Source of the DNA: Ruminococcus sp. UBA5129 | GTDB taxonomy: Bacteria > Bacillota > Clostridia > Oscillospirales > Ruminococcaceae | Assembly: GCA_002414125.1 (NCBI GenBank) | Contig: DHYN01000010.1 | Location: 25,355-35,583, forward strand | DNA: 10,229 nt | Reading direction: 5' to 3' | Shown: positions 7,501 to 10,229 of the stretch, piece by piece | Layout of the letters: the number at the start of each line of letters is the position of its first letter | How positions within the stretch are numbered: position 1 is the stretch's first letter | Made by a program: the position numbers and the translations under genes | Notes under the pieces: model-generated | What the model saw: the letters and a program-made list of their open reading frames with translations, nothing else | What the model was told of the DNA's origin: nothing | Database searches by the model: none

Positions 7501-7991
7501 CACTGACCGTAGCGCGTATAGCCTCTGCGAACGGAATCGCCGTCGAGAACGAAATTTCTGACGCTTTCGCAGTAGCCAAGCTGAGAGGCGGCAACTGCTA
7601 TCAGATTTTCACTGAGATTATCTGTGAGTGTCTCGGGAAGAGTTGCCTCCCAATCCTCTGACGATTCGATGTCTGCCGAAATATCGGACATACACTGCAT
7701 CGAATGATTATGAACTGTTTCATCGCAATTCATTACGATCGCAGTACATTCGTCGGTATGCTCATGATCCTCGGTACAAATAAGCGCTTCCGAATAACAT
7801 TCAGCGGAGTGAACATGTTCGGTCATTCCGCACAGATATTCGTCCGTAAGGGCATTTCCCGTACTGCGAAGCTGCCAGAAAACACTGCTTGAAACGACCA
7901 TCGAAAGGACTGTCATGAGCGCGGTAAAGCGCTGTCGTCTGATCCTGTCAGATCTGAACTTTTTTACTATGCTGTTGATCTTATTCTCCAA
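4548..7991 (-). CDS. Large pilus tip adhesin with Cys/His repeats, degenerate CHAP domain and FctA-like C-terminal domain, LPNTG
   Basis: 1147 residues from the TTG start chosen here. GAGGTG (8003-7998) lies 6 bases before this TTG, whereas the in-frame GTG at 8000 overlaps that site. Residues 12-47 are an Arg-rich signal peptide with a hydrophobic core. Residues 54-100 hold three Cx(3-4)HxHx(3)C motifs. Residues about 130-287 match the CHAP/NlpC-type fold common in Firmicutes surface proteins (IAVAASQLGYCES, GYTRYGQWYGS, FCLYYAGI, GDLVFFD, GIVSAI, VIEGD), but the catalytic Cys and His positions hold Asn173 and Arg236. An acidic linker (about 290-335) is followed by a long stalk with no family I can name with confidence (335-990). 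An FctA-type pilin isopeptide domain occupies 995-1105 (Lys1003, Glu1052, Asn1103 as candidate bond residues). LPNTG is at 1112-1116, then a membrane segment and RRKRKESV. First among the pilins and largest, it is the likely fibre tip. The ligand is unknown. Confidence 0.88.
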   Translation of the reverse strand: MENKINSIVKKFRSDRIRRQRFTALMTVLSMVVSSSVFWQLRSTGNALTDEYLCGMTEHVHSAECYSEALICTEDHEHTDECTAIVMNCDETVHNHSMQCMSDISADIESSEDWEATLPETLTDNLSENLIAVAASQLGYCESVRNFVLDGDSVRRGYTRYGQWYGSNYGEWNTMFTYFCLYYAGITEKIMPYGSGCWAWTETLSEAGLLTDPDSGEIKVGDLVFFDTNADDRPDRSGIVSAISKPDDEEEDSLPTITVIEGDLDDKVDEAEYSIEDEKLVGFVSIDKLAESYMEFLTSSPEDEELSESDMELPMLSFGDPEYAAYADNSNPDMQIKITSPTNEFNTSSEGNPYVVTSGTPITVEIILDEASPRGGAGYTVLTEEEYNNKSFGGAEWQYYDVKGTKIFTGANSWFSKDAGEQAGYREFSFDSATNELKCTQTFTLELAEGENERSVTYTFHDSDGNKNLYIKVVPDTSTPVSQPPTIKIIKPIRLDIHEYHKADNAFSVQPGDSVTLVGTVGKDKYTVYPNANEFNNAKAANADPDLQFVRVGNKYISTYARFWGLNDFDNNPQPGTLFNKTGNTVYDFEGENLTVTVTYTANEVGILGDNSKKYVVTFADDKSTTSIDQFWLTNDATILYVYSTVGWRDIDRVNEAMDGVGGDSGNGKYWKNAEKNQYDEGKYYIVHPGDEIFLAGEGNGRFENLQPWTGGTTNIIMDENVSPGDPSPNKTYVKLTMPNSVNGLSYYYTIDYVVSGTSRTFYFKLSEGSTWYKEYDHADIEIADGGIYKMVANHSVMPNGTVIETVRTYGASITKVFECDISLTDNRTYNIPGTDYSSQNSPGDTQYELTSKYKVDANGERIELPPGSFPKWQVNDRPTFNQADVIDADFFVNVHLIPESEITTITYPDGSTEEIINADFNESEAINVADVKLHMTHQSVIDAVNKCPDHSGLDFTIRDEEITSKLRSGNALIEAYKRLETDTHTDLNDDLVGGEFEFELYKCDSDFNINGKTPVSTVTNSANGYVYFDQQFYIYPGTGDLDHTDYYVIKEKIPNSPDEDITYSDRIVNVTVKYTATGGTDSPTYDTTVTYDGGSSIPEFVNTKKTNAYMLPNTGGSGTTMFFILGPMLMLGSALIAIRRKRKESV

Positions 7992-7997
7992 AACTAC

Positions 7998-8003
7998 CAC
8001 CTC
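7998..8003 (-). promoter_or_regulatory. Shine-Dalgarno site deciding a TTG start for the adhesin
   Basis: GAGGTG on the minus strand matches the 16S complement for six bases and lies 6 bases before TTG (7991-7989). The in-frame GTG at 8000-7998 is inside this site, so it is an unlikely start. Confidence 0.65.
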
Positions 8004-8034
8004 TCTTTCATTTTTGAATTGATTCTTATTTTTA

Positions 8035-8676
8035 TCAAGAACCGATCAAAGGCCATATCTTAAATAAAACCTGACCGGTAATCTGATCGTAGTCAATACA
8101 GCCTATAGCGGAGCTGCGGCTGTCTATTGAGGTATCACGTCTGTCACCCAGAACGAAGAGCTTTCCGTCCGGAACAACATAAGGAAAAGTGATGTCACAT
8201 TCTCCGATGCATTTGTTGATCGCATACGGCTCATCGAGGAGAATATTATTCACATAGACATCTCCGTTTGCGTCTATGTCGATCTTATCTCCTGGATTGC
8301 CTATAACGCGCTTTAGGAGAAGCTTATTCTGCCATGAAACACAGCAGAGCTGACCGGTTTCAAATTCCTTTGTCTTATACAGGACAATTATATCGCCGTT
8401 GTGGAGGGTTGGCTCCATGCTGTCACCCGAGACCTGAATCACGGGGAGAAACAGCGTTGAAAGGAGTACTGCGACCGCAGCAACGACTATCAGCACAGCA
8501 ATAATATTTCTGATGAACTTTCGATTTTTTGCCTTTTTATCTATACTGCTGCGTTCAGCTTTCACCTGTTCAGCGCTCGGAAGAATATCCGCATCGCCGT
8601 TTTCGCCTTCCTGAAGCTGATGAATTATCTCAATCAGCTCCTTGCGGCTGAGGTGATGAAAATCCTTATCTGTCAT
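8035..8676 (-). CDS. Type I signal peptidase (S26 family), pilus-operon copy
   Basis: 213 residues. Removes signal peptides from exported proteins at the outer face of the membrane, using a Ser/Lys dyad. Residues 1-54 are cytoplasmic and begin with a helical motif (LSRKELIEIIHQLQ). One membrane segment follows at about 55-79. Box B is VSGDSMEPTL with the nucleophile Ser86. The general base is Lys122 in LLLKRVIG, followed by the usual NPGD. The later conserved box is FVLGDRRDTSIDSRS (Gly177-Asp178). The length suits a small Gram-positive enzyme. The start ATG has AAAGGA shortly upstream, and 43 bases separate the stop from the adhesin start. As first gene of the operon it probably processes the pilins made with it. 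Some pilus clusters use a signal-peptidase-like protein as an assembly chaperone, but both dyad residues are present here, so an active peptidase is more likely. Confidence 0.93.
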   Translation of the reverse strand: MTDKDFHHLSRKELIEIIHQLQEGENGDADILPSAEQVKAERSSIDKKAKNRKFIRNIIAVLIVVAAVAVLLSTLFLPVIQVSGDSMEPTLHNGDIIVLYKTKEFETGQLCCVSWQNKLLLKRVIGNPGDKIDIDANGDVYVNNILLDEPYAINKCIGECDITFPYVVPDGKLFVLGDRRDTSIDSRSSAIGCIDYDQITGQVLFKIWPLIGS

Positions 8677-9014
8677 TAGTTTCCTTTCATTTTTGAGTAG
8701 TAAAATTGGATGGCGAAATGTTAATTTAAGGTATAAGCATATTAATCATCACTGATTTCAATTGTCAATAGCTAACTCAATTTTCTTACAATCCGCATCA
8801 ATAATAGGCGTGCGTTTTGTTTATAATACACAGTAAATCGCAATAATTGGTCGAATAAATACAGAAGTGGTCAATGCTTTGTCAACCATTTTAATTAACA
8901 AATTAATAGAAATACAACACATTTTCCATGACAGCTTGGCACAGTGCTGCAACGGCGGATAATGACTCCAACTGTAGCACACTTTAACTTAGCTAAAATG
9001 ACAAGTTATCCCAT
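8677..9014. other. AT-rich intergenic region upstream of the pilus operon
   Basis: No open reading frame with a plausible start and ribosome site was found on either strand. The region holds the candidate operon promoter (8739-8768) and several TTGAC-like words on the minus strand (8885-8880 and near 8873). The rest is A/T-rich with no hairpin or long repeat that I could see. Regulator binding sites may lie here but none is recognisable. Confidence 0.6.
8739..8768 (-). promoter_or_regulatory. Candidate promoter of the pilus operon
   Basis: On the minus strand, TTGACA (8768-8763) matches the -35 consensus exactly. After 18 bases comes TAATAT (8744-8739), a 4/6 match to the -10 consensus. Transcription would begin near 8732, giving a leader of about 55 bases before the signal peptidase ATG. 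The surrounding DNA is AT-rich. Predicted by eye only. Confidence 0.5.
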
Positions 9015-9042
9015 AAAAAGCACTCACAATAGTGAGTGCTTT
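9015..9042 (-). terminator. Rho-independent terminator after the tRNA-like sequence
   Basis: Perfect 11-base-pair stem (9017-9027 with 9032-9042, core AGCACTCAC/GTGAGTGCT) and a 4-base loop. On the minus strand it ends in a run of five T and then AT. On the plus strand only three T follow the stem, so minus-strand use is favoured. It should isolate the unknown gene and tRNA-like sequence from the pilus operon. Confidence 0.8.
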
Positions 9043-9048
9043 GCAGCA

Positions 9049-9142
9049 TGGCTTTCTCGGTTGGACTCGCTCCAACAACTCGGTTAACAGTAGAGTGCTC
9101 TACCGACTGAATAGCTATTTCTAGATCAAGCTATTTCTGAAA
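9049..9142 (-). pseudogene. Degenerate tRNA-Asn(GUU)-like sequence
   Basis: Reading the minus strand, AGTCGGTAGAGC is a normal D-loop/D-stem, CTGTTAA is an Asn anticodon loop (GTT) followed by CCGAG, and the 3' end is CCAAC, CGAGAAA, G and an encoded CCA (9051-9049). Several parts are broken. The anticodon stem is CTCTA opposite CCGAG, with two mismatches. Only two bases remain between the anticodon stem and T stem. The T loop is AGCGAGT instead of TTCGAGT. The 5' acceptor side pairs at only about four of seven positions (TTTC at 9142-9139). AGAAATAGCT occurs twice with a 16-base period at the acceptor/D-arm junction (9138 and 9122 downward). The span is 94 bases, or 78 without one repeat unit, close to the usual 76. 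A functional tRNA is unlikely. It may be a decayed gene or a remnant of a tRNA attachment site. Confidence 0.6.
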
Positions 9143-9206
9143 CTTACAATTATATTTACTTGCGAAAAAAATGTCCAAAATAAGATTTCCTTCAAATTGC
9201 ACTTAT

Positions 9207-10178
9207 TCATGTACCCATCTCGTACTCACTCAGGACTTCACCTGACGAACCGTATTCCACACATTTTGCTTTAGATGCAAGTTCCTTTGGCACAGGGTTT
9301 CCGTCGGAATCAAAATACATTTTAACGAGCTTAACTCCGCCATGTTCAAAATTGCCCTGCTCGATCACCATATTGGCGCCCGATTTATTACTTGCTGCAA
9401 GCTTGCGATAATCCGAATTCCAATCATCAGCAACCTTATCAATATTTGTATGCTTTCTGAAAGCCCATTGACGTTGGTCGGCTTCATCAGTATTATAATC
9501 GTTTATATTCTCATATAACTGAATTCTGACAGTTCCATTTTCAAATGTTTCATTTGAAAAGCAGTCCTCAAATGATGTGAGAATTTCCTTTGGAACAAAT
9601 TTGAAGAAATCCTTTCCAAACCACATTATATATGTGCTTGTAAACGGAATTCCTCCATATTCATGACTATGTCCTGAAAACTGTTCAATATCAATTATTT
9701 CTTCTTTAAACGGAGTATTTACTTTTTTCTTAAAATTTGATGTATCAATCCCTCTTCTTTCGTACGAAGAAATCTTATATGCTGTGCTAAGCAACCCATC
9801 TTCTTGATCACGAATTAATGCTGTAATAACTCTTCTATTGTTAAAAAGCTTATCAATTAAATTTGTTAAATCTGTTGCAGTATTACAATCCTCCAAAAAA
9901 ACTATTATTGTAATCACATTAGATATATCATCATATCTCAAAGTAAGTGAATTATTGAAGTCTTGTGAAACAGAAGCATTAAAACGCACCTTACGTTTTA
10001 ATGCATCAAGTAATTTGCTATAAAAAATGTCTTTATTAAATTTCTGTGTTTTATGTATGGCTGCCGGACTCATTCGTTTTATTTCAAACGGAAGCATATC
10101 TATCATTATTTTCAAAAAATCAAATGAATAGTCGTCACAAAGCATTGACATTTTAAACATTATACCATTTATATTCAT
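9207..10178 (-). CDS. Protein of unknown function, probably cytoplasmic
   Basis: 323 residues; not recognised. AGGAGA (10190-10185) lies 6 bases before ATG (10178-10176), so this start is chosen although the frame stays open to the window edge. There is no signal peptide, membrane segment or sorting signal. The first half has alternating helices and strands (NVITIIVFLEDCN at 87-99 looks like a buried strand). The second half is polar and aromatic: SGHSHEYGG at 168-176, TYIMWFGKDFFKFVPKE at 182-198, RQWAFRKH at 236-243. The end (YFDSDGNPVPKELASKAK, 288-305) resembles a small terminal beta/turn module. Codon use is visibly more AT-rich than in the pilus genes, which suggests a different origin. 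It lies upstream of the tRNA-like sequence and may share the terminator at 9015-9042. I see no evidence linking it to the pilus. Confidence 0.75.
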   Translation of the reverse strand: MNINGIMFKMSMLCDDYSFDFLKIMIDMLPFEIKRMSPAAIHKTQKFNKDIFYSKLLDALKRKVRFNASVSQDFNNSLTLRYDDISNVITIIVFLEDCNTATDLTNLIDKLFNNRRVITALIRDQEDGLLSTAYKISSYERRGIDTSNFKKKVNTPFKEEIIDIEQFSGHSHEYGGIPFTSTYIMWFGKDFFKFVPKEILTSFEDCFSNETFENGTVRIQLYENINDYNTDEADQRQWAFRKHTNIDKVADDWNSDYRKLAASNKSGANMVIEQGNFEHGGVKLVKMYFDSDGNPVPKELASKAKCVEYGSSGEVLSEYEMGT

Positions 10179-10184
10179 TAATCT

Positions 10185-10190
10185 TCTCCT
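10185..10190 (-). promoter_or_regulatory. Shine-Dalgarno site of the unknown gene
   Basis: AGGAGA with a 6-base spacer to ATG at 10178. It fixes the start of the 323-residue protein and makes a longer form from the TTG at the window edge unlikely. Confidence 0.7.
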
Positions 10191-10229
10191 ATGAATCAAT
10201 GTAACCGGGTACGGGTCACCAAATTTCAA

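Noticed and set aside
8822..8827. TATAAT on the plus strand as a -10 box
   Set aside because: No -35 match at a proper distance and no plus-strand gene downstream.
9113..9138. AGAAATAGC words on the minus strand resemble the loop region of Cas9 guide RNAs
   Set aside because: No CRISPR repeats, no cas genes and no matching anti-repeat are present; the words belong to the repeat inside the tRNA-like sequence.
10201..10221. Plus-strand TACGGGTCACCA at the window edge resembles a tRNA 3' end with CCA
   Set aside because: No TTCGA-type T loop or T stem precedes it, and the 5' parts of a tRNA are missing. Too short to support; more sequence to the right would decide.
10179..10229. Longer N-terminus for the unknown protein, from TTG at the window edge
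   Set aside because: The ATG at 10178 has AGGAGA at ideal spacing; the upstream in-frame codons look like ordinary leader sequence.

Overview
The window looks like a chromosomal accessory region from a Gram-positive gut-type Clostridia, probably Oscillospiraceae/Ruminococcus-like. This is inferred from protein style only: sortase C, isopeptide-domain pilins, Cx(3-4)HxHx(3)C surface-protein repeats, and a sortase whose preserved part has the LVIAGHNY signature. The genus is not proven. Every gene I can support lies on the minus strand, so the region reads from right to left.

Right part (about 9015-10229). An AT-rich gene of unknown function (9207-10178) has a clear Shine-Dalgarno site. About 65 bases beyond its stop lies a damaged tRNA-Asn(GUU)-like sequence (9049-9142), followed directly by a strong intrinsic terminator (9015-9042). 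The stretch 8677-9014 has no gene but holds a good candidate promoter (TTGACA, 18-base spacer, TAATAT) about 60 bases before the next gene.

Left part (1-8676). This is a complete-looking sortase-assembled pilus operon in the order: type I signal peptidase (8035-8676), large tip adhesin (4548-7991), backbone pilin (2740-4476), class C pilin polymerase (1511-2626), basal/anchor pilin (412-1467), and a second sortase that runs off the left edge (1-422). Gaps are short, the last two genes overlap, and no internal terminator with a T-tract is visible. A GC-rich hairpin follows the backbone pilin gene.

Inferred working model: Sec exports the three pilins, and the local signal peptidase may process their N-termini. 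The class C sortase joins the LPGTG backbone subunits through a pilin-motif lysine and caps the fibre with the LPNTG adhesin. The second sortase then probably attaches the basal pilin, whose sorting signal is the unusual LIQTGQ form, to peptidoglycan.

Most notable observations: the adhesin carries a CHAP/NlpC-like amidase fold in which the expected catalytic Cys and His are replaced by Asn and Arg, so it looks like an enzyme fold reused at a pilus tip. It is preceded by three Cys/His motifs that could bind metal or form disulphides. The pilin polymerase has a changed lid motif and a long charged cytoplasmic tail. The basal pilin lacks the proline of LPXTG.
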